This document shows, in pieces, positions 1 to 11,877 of a DNA stretch of 64,000 nt; within the stretch, counting starts at the first letter, position 1; the number at the start of each line of letters is the position of its first letter. Made by a program: the position numbers and the translations under genes. Where the stretch lies: the NCBI RefSeq assembly GCF_008831285.2, contig NC_045138.2, positions 13,342,571-13,406,570 of the forward strand, in the 5' to 3' direction. Source of the DNA: Nymphaea colorata. Lineage: Eukaryota; Streptophyta; Magnoliopsida; Nymphaeales; Nymphaeaceae. Below the pieces are notes generated by a model. The model ran no database searches and had not been told where the DNA came from. It saw nothing but the letters and a program-made list of their open reading frames with translations.

Positions 1-2385
1 CCCGAGCTCCCGTCCATCATGAACACTGATATCGGCTTCCTGCACTCACATAATTTAATTCCCCGGCAAAATTTCAGTAAAAGACAATATGAGTTACATA
101 TTATATTTTATGACTTGCTCATTAAACAACCCAACCTTATACCGCCGATCGGCAATCATCAAGAATGGTTCCCCCTAAATTGCAGCAGCTAACAACTAAA
201 TAAGTAATTTTAGAAGATTTAGAGTTGAACTCACTGAAGAACATGAGAAGCCATCAATAGTTCAGGTTCTCCACCCCAGGCATGTGGCTGCTGGATATTC
301 TTCACATAAGACTCAAAATCTCCCTCAATGAACCTATAGAGAATGAGTAATAAAATTAAAAGAAACGAAATAAAATCTCTTCTACCATGTACAAAGTAGA
401 ACATCTCGACGACTATGAATGAAACTAGGAACTGAAGCTCACCATTCGGTTTCTTCACGCCTCTTCAAGAGCTCATTTGCTACCTATTCACGGAAATGGT
501 ATTTAATCAGGATCCTTTTCTTCGTTCGAGAAATTAGTAATGTTTAAAATGCCTGTAAGTTGTAAAGGATCGCTAATAGAAAATAAATAGAGCTCTTCGG
601 AATACTTACTCGAGCCCTTAAATCATCAGCAAGTTCTTTCTGGAGGGCTTCATCTGGAGCTGCTTTTCCATTTCTTAAGCAATCTCCGTACGCCACAGCT
701 CTGAAGAGACACCTACCATCTCCAGACACACCTAAGAAAACAAACAAATTTTGGGTTACTAAATAAACACATGCAGCTATTACTGCAGATTGCAATGACA
801 AGAAAAACCAGTGCTCGACCGACGATCCAAGTTCAGAAAACTCAGCCGAGAGAAAACCAGTAGCCCATCTTATTTTCCCCTGAATCGAGGAACAGCAAAG
901 CATAAGAAGGATTTGAACGCGTCCGGCACGTCCCGAGACGAAGGAAACCATGAGAATCGCGAAAAAGTGGAAATACGCATCTTATCCACGATTAATTTTT
1001 AGGCGGACATGACAAAATCATCAAATTTCAGAGAATAAATTCGGCCGGTTCCAATTGAAAATTGCAACAGGGATTCAGTTTTAGGCAGTAGTTTTGCGCG
1101 ACGCAGTTAAGGCCAAAAGGAATGAAAATACGCGAGCCGCAGAGGAGATGAAGCTCGAGCGGTCTCAGGCTCGTAGGCCATAAAACATGTCAACAATGAG
1201 ATCATCTTTTCTGCAAAAGACGGAATAATGCGCAGAATTTTTTAAGAATAAGCAATGGGAAGGGACTTCTTTCCAAAATAAGCGAAGCACTTTTTCTGCC
1301 CCCAAAGCAGCAGTTTATTGACAATGGATGGCTGGAACAAACAGGGCTATAAAATTGGGCATTCGTTAAACAGAGGACAGCCGAGTGGGAAGGAAAGGCA
1401 GAAGAATCAGTCGAGAATCTTCCGAGTATCTCTGAAAGGAAGAGATGCAGGGTCGTATGCACGTGGACCGGAGTGGGAGAAGGGAAAGAAAGACTGGGAA
1501 AAGAGATCGGACGCGATAAGAGCCGACCACCCACGCGGCCATTTCTGGGATGGCGAAGTCACCGTATTTGCGGCGTGAACGTAATGAAACTCGTAGCTGA
1601 GAGCAGGCGACGATGGCCATGGCCGATGGGGCATGGGAAGGGAATATCGTCATTCCGAGAAATTGCAAGGACAATATAGTCATCTCGGGCGATCTCGAGG
1701 CCCTCGCCTGCCCTTGACTGAGCAACATGGACTTTTCTGCGCCAGTGCTGGCGCTGGCGTCGTCATCCGACGGAGGGAGGGAGGGAGGGCGGGAGAGGAA
1801 GAGGAGCGCGGTTTTGCTTACCGGTAACCTTGTAGGGTGGCGCTTGGGCGAGGTCCGCTGCTGCTGCATGAGGAAGCAACGACGGCGTGGTCGCCCTGTC
1901 GCTCTCCCTCTCGGCGGCCTCGCTCCCACCGGTTTCCTTTTCGGACGAGACGCCATCGTCGCGCCCGTCGATGGGAAGATCGAAGGGCAGGAAGCAGGAG
2001 CAGACGCCGAAGAGCAGCCACGCGGAGTTGGAGCCGTGGAGCCACCTAGCCGGTCGTGCGTCCCAAGCCACATTCCACGAGCCCTCCTCCCTCACCAATC
2101 GCCCGACGATCGCCCGCCGGCTCCGGGCGGAGGTCCCCCGGACGACGGCAAGATGCCGTGCCAGATGGAGACAACGGCAGGGCAGCCGCCGGTGCTGCCA
2201 TCGGAGGAGCGGAGCAGGCAGGAGCTGGAGTGGTGTCGGCGCCGGGACTGGGAGTCGGAGCTGGGGAAACGGGCGAAGGAAGGGGGAGGCTTCTCGGCGT
2301 ACCTGTGGAGGGAGCGATGGAAGGAGGAGGCGAGGAGGACGGGGAAGAGGAGGGGTTTGGGGCGGGAGCAGAGGAATCCGAGCAT
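1..2385 (-). CDS. OTU-domain cysteine protease (deubiquitinase-like), 3' end beyond window
   Basis: Exons on the minus strand, in transcript order: 2385-2096, 2045-1822, 731-610, 483-443, 333-235 and 39 to before 1. Phases agree across every junction. The third exon carries the OTU catalytic motif GDGRCLFRAVAYGDCLR with the Asp and nucleophilic Cys. The next exons read VANELLKRREETEW, FIEGDFESYVKNIQQP and WGGEPELLMASHVLQ, then KPISVFMMDG, as in plant OTU proteins of the Arabidopsis At3g57810 type. These remove ubiquitin from substrates. The active-site His should lie outside the window. The chosen ATG at 2385 starts MLGFLCSRPKPLLFPVLLAS, a Ser/Arg-rich leader that could target an organelle (inference). 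The second exon has no ATG in its own frame, so an upstream exon is required. The join proposed here uses a GTGAGG donor and leaves an intron of only 50 nt. The OTU identity is firm and the first exon is tentative. Confidence 0.82.
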
Positions 2386-4980
2386 GAGAGTAGCGGATAT
2401 TAGTGCGGCTGCTGGTCTACAGCTCCCCAAGGGAATGGGTGGGAGGGGAGAAGGGAGAGGGAGAGGGACGTCGCCCTTCCTTCTCGCTTTACATACGTGA
2501 TTCGGTTCAGGTTGGCCCACTCTGTCTCTCACACGTGTGAAGGTGGGGGCGAATGGCGCAGGCAGAGAAGGAGAGGGAGAGGGAGAGGGAGAGGGAGATG
2601 AGGAAGGAATCTGTCGCGATTATTCGGTTGTTGCTCTGCTTCAGTCTGGCCTTAAATGAATCGGATACAGACAGTCCATTACCGATTTGATTGGATTTGT
2701 TTTGGAACTCATTTCGGTCGGTCGGATCTGATAAAATTCTTACTCGATTGCTAACTGAACTCGAATTTGGTACGCATAAATAAAAACAAATTCGTGCTTC
2801 GCGTTTGACCGAGTCTGATATCTCATTTCCTTTCCTCCTATAAATAAACGTCAGATCTTATATTATGCTGGCTAGATCTGAATTCGGGTTTTAGAAAACG
2901 GGAAGAGGGCGGAGAAAAAAGAAAGAACTCGGGCGGGTCACGACACGAGTGATACTGTGGGAGGGAGAGATGGCTGGCTGAGAAGAACTATCCACGGCAG
3001 CAAGCAACTATGGAAAAACGTCCTAGTTACTACTTTTCCCATCGCCCGTCTTTCGAGTCTCTCTCTGCCACCCACAAATGTTTTTCTTTCGGGCGACTTT
3101 TCCAATACAATTAAATGTAAATTCTTCTTTCCACAGGAAAGATTGCAGAAGAGGAACGGAAGGAAGGGTAGCAGAAGAAGAGGAAAGACAAAAAAAAAAA
3201 AGAAAAACATGCGGTTGGTGGCTCCAAAAAATGTATGGAAGCTGACACCGACTCGATCGGATTCCGGTGTCCTGAGACTTTCAGGTGAGTGGGCCCTGGG
3301 CAGGGAAGCATATAGAATGAATGGAAAAGGTTTGGAAAACTTTCCCAAGGAGGAAGGGAAGAGCGGCCATCTCACCTGAAGCATCAAACATTAAAATGTA
3401 TACAGCAAGGTCATCTTAAGAACACAATCGAACGTTTAACATGGAAATCAAATATTCGAATACAGGGCATGCGATTTATATAATTCTTGTATTTAATTAT
3501 TATGAGAGAGTTAGAAACCACCCGTTCGAGGCCCGAAAGGCCACTTAAGAATCAGCAATTATTCTTGTTGAGAGGAAATACTACAGCAATTATTAACCCA
3601 TGCATGACTCTCAACTTAATTTTAAAGCTGCATCAACTCTTTACCCATTTAAACCTTCCCTCATCTCCTCCTCTTTAATAAATTAAAGAGAAAAAATTTC
3701 ATCTCATTTAAAGCTAGCTATATGTATATATATATACACCCGGCATGAGGTTTGGTAGGATAATCTATCACTAGAAAGAAAGAAAGAAAAAGGCCAAAAT
3801 GGTGGGACAAGAGCAAGAAAAAGTTGGGGCCAAGGCAGTCCATATGTTTAAAAGCGGCAACTCTTTCTTTCGCTTGTTGGGTTGGATGAAAACGAAACGA
3901 AATCAACATCAGCCGTCCGTCTTGTCTCATCGTTTTAGATCTCCCCCTCCTGACGACCTATGATATGATATGTTGTTGCCTTGGCAATGGCCACCACCTA
4001 ATTATTCATTGTCACGAGTTAATGGCAACCCGTACACTTAATTTCAAGAGTCGATTCAATATGAAATTGAAGCTGCTGCTGCTGCCTCCAGCTCTTCTCA
4101 TAGTCAAGTGCCGGATTAGACGCGCGATTCGTCTTAAAAATGTATTTGCCCATGGATCTCTCCCTTTGGCTTCAGCTGCTGATCAGTTGAGTTGTTGGTG
4201 GCAGATGGGATGGTAGCGCACCAGCAGGGTGGTTCAATTTTGTGAGCATCAGTGTTGGACTTGGGCGTGCACGCTTTTCCAAGCATCACACAAAAGTTTG
4301 ACACATAACAGGATGAAAAGAAAAACAAAGGGAATGAACAAACTATGTTCATAGAGGAAAGAAACAAGTCATTTCCTTTTCCATTTCTCTCCATCCAAAT
4401 ACCATGCGTCATCGACATTTGCTTTCTATCCATCTCCAGCCCCGTAAGTGCCAAGAAAATTGGTTTGAATCACTAGCAAAACATTTTGTTTGTAAAAAAA
4501 CACAAGAACAATAATGATTTTTGCATACTAATAGCTGGGGATACTAGGTCCATGGCCTGACTAATCCAATTCAGTTTCTGATTCATCGCTCGTTTGGTAG
4601 TTTAGGACATGGAGTTCCTTCACTGAACTGCCTCCTCATCTCCCACCGGGCTGAGATTATCAAAGAAGCAATAGCTTGTTTGCATCCTTGACTTGTTGTC
4701 TCCGTGGGGGTGTAATGTAAGCGGGCAGGGCACCGAGCTCAACCGGCGGCGAGGCCTCCAACTTGAGGTCAGCCTCGTAATTTGTGTTAAGTTGGAGCCC
4801 AAATTTAATTGCCGAGGATGCAGGAGAAGGACTAGCTCTCGGCGGCCGCGGCATCCTCCGCTCCACTCCACCATCCCCTTCTTATCCTCTTGTAATTCGA
4901 AGCGCACCCTCCCGCTCCCGCTCCCGCTCTCTCTCACACTCACAATCTGCCGCGAAGTGGAAGGACACACCGAGAGGAGA
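2386..4980. other. Intergenic region between the OTU and TIC100 genes (divergent promoters)
   Basis: No supported gene. The two flanking genes diverge, so both promoters should lie here. A purine-rich GGGAGA repeat lies at about 2566-2597, a short TA-rich run at about 3719-3736, and short oligo-A tracts occur. Short open frames show no recognisable protein. Confidence 0.5.
2566..2597. repeat. (GAGAGG)n microsatellite
   Basis: Tandem GAGAGG units about 180 bp upstream of the proposed OTU start, probably in the promoter or 5' UTR of that minus-strand gene. Confidence 0.7.
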
Positions 4981-7900
4981 ATGGCGGACGGTGAAGCGAA
5001 GGGCTCCGGCGAAGAGCCGCCCCTGCCCTGGTCTGGCTATGAGGAGGACGAAGAGTCCTCCGATTCCGACATCTCGTGGGAGGGGTGGGACGAGGAGTAC
5101 GACTCCGAGGACGCCGAGGACGTGGCAGTCGCCCGTGTTCGGGAGGGAAAGGCCGTCCTGCAAGCAAAGAGCCCCGAGGAGAGGCGGAAGACCACAATCC
5201 GGCGCTTCTTCCGGGCGCTGGACGACCCTAGGGTCCGGGAGAGGGAGGAGGAAGAGGACCGATACCGCATCTACCCGGAGGATATCTTTGACTTCCCCAA
5301 TGACCCGGAGAAGTGGAGGGAGGAGGACCTGCAGGAGTACTGGAGGGACGCTCCGCTCGAGATGGCGCAGCCCGGCTGGGACCCCGTCTTCGCCGACGAG
5401 GAGGATTGGGAGGCTGTTGTCGACGAGCTCAGCGCCGGCCGCGACCCGCCTATCGCTCCCTTCTACGTTCCCTTCCGCAAGTACTTCCCCGTCATCCCCG
5501 ACAACCACCATGACATCGCCACCCCCAAGGCCGTCATCGAGGAGCTCGATCGCATCGAGGAGTTCCTCAAGTGGGGCAGCTACATCTTTCCTGACGGTAG
5601 CTCGTGAGTACCAATTTCTTCTCTTCCTTCACCACTCCATTTGTGATTCGTCTGTTCTACAATGAATTAGCGGTCCTTTTTGTCCTACTGGAATAAAAGA
5701 ACGTGCAAAGTGGGGTCCGGATAAGTGATTAGCAGGTCTGAGTGCGCAAAATTTTGGAGGAAGATTCCGTCATCTATAAAAGTGGATTCGTAGTGGCCCG
5801 CATTCCAGGCATCACCTGTCATTGCATTGTACATTGCTTTGGTTGATGACATAGGAACTTGTTCCGCGCTTCTCAGTTTTCTTCTGCGTTCCCAATTGAC
5901 GACATTTTTTTGGGAATTTGATTGGATTACTGAATTTCGTGACGTTTCCAAATTAAGGTATAGCGCTTTCTTAGCTGTAGATGATGTGGGTTCTTACATA
6001 TGGAACCAGGAGAGTAACTATCCAAGAAAAACCGTTGGTGGTTTGTGCTATTATGTACTGCTCTGGGTTGTGTTTGGATATAACCATTCATCCAGAGAGA
6101 AAACGGGAGTTAAGGTTTATATTATTGACCACAGTGTTATACCCAATCACGTAGTTGAATGTCTTATCCTGTGATTAATGTTTCATAGTAACTTACTTTT
6201 AAGTACCGTTTGTGGAATATCAGGTACGAAGGGACTGTGTGGGATGATCTGGCTCATGGTAAAGGGGTATATATCGCTGAACAGGGACTCGTCAGGTAAT
6301 CTCAATTGCATCTGTTCTTATTGCTAGTAATATTAGTGCCAGTTGATTGGTCACAGCTTCCTGCTTGCGTTTTTATCTTTCCATTTCTTCCCCTTTTAAG
6401 ACTGCGTTATATTTCTTTCTTTGCTCTAATTAAAGCTCAAACACTCAGTCTTTTTTATCATTACGATTCCTCTTTTCTGCTTATGATGTTATTCCTATCA
6501 GTATTCTGTGTTCCTAATCATGGGAATGAGTTTATTAAGTGTTTTTTCCTATAGCAAACTTTTCGTGGGCACATACTGGGGATTGCAAATTGTTAACTGT
6601 TTCTTCATGCCAGGTCTGCCTTTGATGGTATGAACAATATTTAGTCCACTTTTCGATTAGACTTCTAGTTTTACCCATATTGAAGCCTAAAAGGCATGTA
6701 TCTGCTCAAAAATTCTAAATATGTTTATTCATTTGTCTGGCTGTAACTTATTCTCCTGTCAATCTCGATATTGGCTAATCTAAGCTGAGAATTTTATAGT
6801 GTCTTTCCCAGTAAAAGTACTTATTTAATATTTAAGTCCGTTTGATGGTTTAGTGGTTCTTTACTGTTATCTGAAATACAAAACTTGATCTCATTCCACT
6901 AATCTAAGACCCAATGTTGATTCTAATACGTGATTTGTTGCTCAGAGTCTCCCTTGGCACTGGCTTTGATTCATAAAAGATGTTTGTATACTGGCAGATA
7001 TGAGGGAGAGTGGCTTCAGAACCAGATGGAGGGTCATGGTGTGGTTCAGGTTGATATTCCTCAGCAGGAACCTCTGCCAGGTTCCAAGTGCGTTTTCTCG
7101 TCATACTTTACTTTGTTCATGCATTTCAGGGGTAGAAATCTATGAATATTTAAACTCAACTATTCTTTCTCAACCTTTTTCAATAATCTCCTGAGTGATA
7201 TGGACACTCACTTTGTGAACTGCTTCTAGACTTGACGCTAAGTGGCGAGCACAAGGAAAAGTTATGAAAAGAGATTTCATGGACGATGAAGATAGAAAAT
7301 GGCTGGAGATGGACATAGAGGACAGTGTGCGTTTAGCCAATACTGAGTATGACATTCCATTCTATGAAAGTAACGAATGGGTGAGACAGTTTGGGAAGAA
7401 ACCGTGAGTTTCGAACCCTATCACTTTTCGTCGCTGAACAATTTTGGTTACTTCATCTGCCTTTCCTGCACATGCATTTCTGGTTTTTTTTTTTTTTTTT
7501 TTTTCTGGATGACATATTTCAGATCATCAAGCTTTCTGTGTATACTAGCTACAGTGTAGTTAAGATCACACTATTTTTCTTCTTCAAATGACTTTGCCGT
7601 GTTACTATACAAGCAAAAAAATGAAAGGTTGAACTTTCATATATTCTCAGTAATTTTTTGACATTCTACTGATCAATTCTGATTTGATATTCTGTTGCAT
7701 TGAATGAAATTTGGTTTGCTTGGAATATGACCTTGATTGATACACTTTGTACCAGGGAGAAAGGTCGCTACAGATATTCAGGACAATGGAAGCATGGTAG
7801 AGCACATGGCTGTGGTGTTTATGAAGTTAATGAGAGAGTGACCTTCGTAGGTGTCTAAACTATAATTTTTGAGTCACATATATTATCTAGGGCTTGGTTT

Positions 7901-10900
7901 CTGGAAAGGTTTTCTTCCTCTTAGTAACTAACGAATATCTCTTGTTATTACTTTTCTTTTTTTTGAGCTTGATAAATTATCACATGTGGTGAAACTGCAT
8001 GACTGTTTTTGTAGAAATAATTGCTGAGCTACTTTCCTTATACAGGGAAGGTTTTACTTTGGAAACCTTACGGAGGACTCTTGGAGATGCCCACCTGAAA
8101 TAGCTATGGTATTTCTTGTCTTATTTCTAATTTTTATGCTACGTCATGTGGGTGCGGGTGCACACACCAGTGTGGAGCATTTATCAAAAAACTTGCATGG
8201 GGGGACATTGCTATGAATAAGATCTAAAGCAACAAATACATGTAACCGTTATTTTTATTCATATAAAGTATAAATCATAGTCGTAGAAAACGCGTTTTTT
8301 TTTTGAAAAAAAACGCGATAACTTAAATGACCGTTTAAAACTTAAAAAGAACACATTTTTTTTGAAAAAAATGCATTAAAAACACGTTTTTAACGCGTTT
8401 TTTTCACCTTTTTCATTTTTTTTCAGTTTTTTTAATGCCAAACAGGTTTTTTTTCATTTTCTATTTTTTATTTATTGCAAATCTACTTACCTTGTGATGT
8501 TTCTGTTATTAGTTTCTCACTTATTTTATTTTTTCCCTATTTTTAATTTTTCAAAATTTTGAAAAATTTACCGTATTTTTCTTGTTTTCTTTCCGTTTTT
8601 TCAAGTTCACTGTATTATACCTGAGAAAACCTCGCCGTTTAAAACTCCGAGGCGTTATTTGTGAATTGTGACTATGGAGTATGGACTATAAATTACTAGT
8701 CAAAAACTAGCAAAATATATTTAAACAATACAAAAAATAGGTTCAATCCTTCCAGGCATGTATTCACATAGCTTCTATACTGTTCAACATGCAACTTTGA
8801 ATTTGAAGATGTGTCATATGACAGTTGCTCTTTTTTTCCTTTTTTTTCTCTATTTAGATGCATGCTTCAATAGCTGAAGTTGCTGCTGCAAAGGCCCGGA
8901 TGTTTGTATACAAACCAGATGGAAGTATGTATCACTTCCCTTAAAGTGTTTGATTATGCCTGTTATTTACTATTGCTTGTTTATGATATAATTCGTTATT
9001 CATATGATGCATGTTTGGTTGACTACTGCCAGTTATCAGTTTGCAATTAAGAAACAACAAAGTGAAGACTCTTACAATAGGATAAGAGCTGTATATGCTC
9101 AAGCTGATTCTATTCATGGTCTATGATTCTGCTGTGTCTGCTATTGTAGATTGATGTAAGATATCCTTTTTAAGAATGTGCCTGTGAGGAAGAGAATTTG
9201 TTAGAAGTTTTCTTGCATGTTTCTGCTTTTTAGGACATCTTTTCTGTGGGCCAGATTTGGAGAAATCTGCCTCTTTTTGTCAGAATCCATGAAATTAAGT
9301 TGTAGTTTCATTGGCTTGCATTTTAGCTGTAAACTGAAAGATCAGTTGCTTTGTGAAAAAGGTTCTAACCTGTTGTTCATCAGCTACTTTTTGTGAAGAT
9401 ACACACATGCATGCACATGCACAAGTTCGCTGATACACACATTTGCTGCTTTGGTTCCGATTGTAATGTCATAGGGTCACCAAGAATTGGTGGATGCATT
9501 TTTTTTTTTTTAGCTTTTGCTGATCTTCTGGTGATGGTTGTAAGTGGAATTAAATTACTATTCCAAGCCTGTTCCATGAGTAAAGCTTGTCAAGGATGGG
9601 TTCTGCTAGCAGTATTATGAAATGCTCTTGAAGTGCTGAAACTTCTTTCCATTCCATGATTTACAGTGGTAAGGGAGGAAAGGGGCCCGTATGGAGATCC
9701 TCAGCATCCCTACTTTTATGAAGAAGAAGACACATGGATGGCCCCAGGGTTCATCAATGAATTTTATGAAGTAAACAAGCATACCGCTGTCTCATCTTGT
9801 TTCATCCTTTTCTTTCATGCCTCACTGTAGGTTAAAGAGAAAGGCTTTGATTTCAGGTTCCAGACCTTTGGAAAGGCTATGTCGAAGATGTTGATCAGGA
9901 AAGAGAAATGTGGTTGAACTCCTTCACTAAGTCACCACTTAGACTTCCCATGCCAGCTGAACTTGAACACTGGTGGTCAAAAGGTATTTTATCTATAGAT
10001 AAAGATTTGCTTACTTGGTTGCACTATATTCCGTTATTGCGAGGCCATCCTCAACAAGTCATGTAAACGTGGAGAAAGATCTAAGTTGGGCAAGATTTTT
10101 ATTTATTTATTTATTTTTGGGAGGTGGATGCTGTTGTGTGTTTGAAACAGCCGCACATTGACGTGGTTGTTGACCTGTAATTGTCTCGTGATGCAGAGAT
10201 GTTTGCTTAACCCATTCATATAATATTTTCACTTTCCAATGTGAAAATTTTGGAATTGAATGGTGGAAAATATTTCCTACGGATTTTACATAAAATGAGG
10301 GTGTTGTGGAGAATTCACATATTCAGAATGTGTAGAATTTTATGCAATACAAGATGCGAAATTCTGTAGATATACAAATTGTCTCATCCAGAAATTCAAA
10401 CAGTTCTCTCTCCAAGATTTTAAGGACCTAGTTACGAATGAGCACATCCTACATATTGCATCCTCAGATTCTCGTTGTACCTTTGAATGTTTGAAAATGT
10501 CTGCCTTGTTTTCCTTCTTCTTCAAACGATCTTTTTCAATCTGTTCTTGTGTTTGACTCCTGGAGTCTTGTTGAATTTTCTGACGAAATGGACCATGTTC
10601 TGAGAAATTTATGTTTTCGGCACCATGATATTATTACTAATTTCTAGCGGATCCTCACACATAGTCCCATCTAATGATTAACTTGTGTAAATGCATGAAA
10701 AGTCGCCAGCATCCGATGCATTTTAATGGCTTAATTATATGCTTTTGATGTCCATTAATTCATTTGTATTTCTTACAATTTCTGGTGTGCTACTGCAGAT
10801 GAAGACCCTGAATTCATACTTGTTAATAAAGAGCCGGAGCCTGATCCTGAAGACCCTGCAAAACTTGTTCACACAGATGACCCACTCATATTGCACACAC

Positions 10901-11877
10901 CAAGTGGAAGATTCATCAACTTTGTCGACGATGAAAAATATGGAGTTCGCTTGTTCTGGCAACCGGAGGTGGGAGATGAGGATGAGATAGATCCTGAGAA
11001 TGCCAAGTTTCTCCCTCTCGGTTTTGATGAGTTCTATGGGCGAACAACTGTTGTCAGGAAGAAAAGCAAATTGTTGGGCTTTGTACAAGCAGCGGAACGT
11101 TTCATAAAACCTGCAATGAATGTGCTTGAAAAGTGGTGTGAGGAACAAAAGAAAGCTTGTGAGATGAGACTGAAGTTGATAGATCAGGAGCTTGAGCTAA
11201 AAGAAGCTGAAGTTTGCCTTAAAGAGGCAATCGAAGAGATGGAAAAGGAGTTGGAATTAGAACAGAAAGAGGAAGAGAAAAAAGCAGCAATGCGTAGCAA
11301 GGAAGTAAAAGAAGATTTTTCACCCACTGTTGTTGAAGGTGATGCAGAGATCGAAGCAGAAGAAGAGGAGAGTGCTGAAGAGGTTCCGTGGAGCTTTGGT
11401 TCTGTCTCTCAAGATCAACCTGAGAGGGAGCGAGAAGAGGCTGACAAGGGCAAAAAACATGGGAATCCATTTCCATTTGCTTCATTTTCAACATCTCTTA
11501 CTTCATGCAACCTATCTTTTGCGGTGAGTTCTCTATTTGCTCCATGTGTCCATGCATGTGTACAACGTTCTAAAGAAATTGGTCAACAGGTTCCGTGGAA
11601 GAAAGGATGGCTTGCATCTCCAAAAAAGTTTGCTGCTTCACCCCATGATGTGTCCAGGTCTCCTTCTGAACCAGTCAATACCACAAGTTTGTCTTTCGCT
11701 TGGAGTAGAAATGTGAACATCAAGGCATGCTGTGGCAAAACGAAGATTGGCCAGAGAGAAAAGAAATTTCACCAGCTGCATTCTTTAGCTCAAACTCTGA
11801 TTGGAAGGAAGATGGCGCAAGCCAAAGCAGAACCAGCTCCTGACTGCCACCTACTCTGCCTGCAGGTACCTTTGTAG
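4981..11877 (+). CDS. TIC100: TIC100-type chloroplast inner-envelope translocon protein with MORN repeats
   Basis: Ten exons: 4981-5603, 6224-6295, 6998-7087, 7230-7403, 7756-7846, 8046-8108, 8858-8924, 9667-9770, 9857-9983, 10799-11877. Phases agree throughout and give about 829 residues, against about 870 in Arabidopsis TIC100 (EMB1211). The N-terminus is acidic (EDEESSDSDISWEGWDEEYD). Three MORN-type repeats lie near residues 208-230, 232-255 and 323-345 (YEGTVWDD, YEGEWLQNQMEGHG, YSGQWKHGRAHGCG). The conserved block GPYGDPQHPYFYEEEDTWMA follows, and a charged coiled coil at about 580-640 precedes a Ser-rich tail. In the family the protein belongs to the 1-MDa TIC complex with TIC20, TIC56 and TIC214 and is needed for preprotein import and embryo development. 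The start is the first ATG of the acidic frame after a GC- and CT-rich leader. The last residues are uncertain: CAG followed by GTACCT at 11865 could be a donor to a further small exon. Confidence 0.9.
8275..8660. repeat. Low-complexity poly-T/poly-A foldback segment in TIC100 intron 6
   Basis: Inside the 749-nt intron 8109-8857. Short complementary pieces (AAAACGCG, a T-run, then an A-run and CGCG) form local foldbacks at about 8287-8317, and similar T-rich/A-rich pairs recur to about 8405. The segment interrupts ordinary intron sequence and may be a decayed MITE-like insertion. I saw no clear terminal inverted repeats or target-site duplication. Confidence 0.35.

Noticed and set aside
1318-2500. 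Several plus-strand open frames of up to 257 codons
   Set aside because: They lie opposite the GC-rich OTU leader exons, are rich in Arg, Gly and Ser from low-complexity DNA, and match no family.
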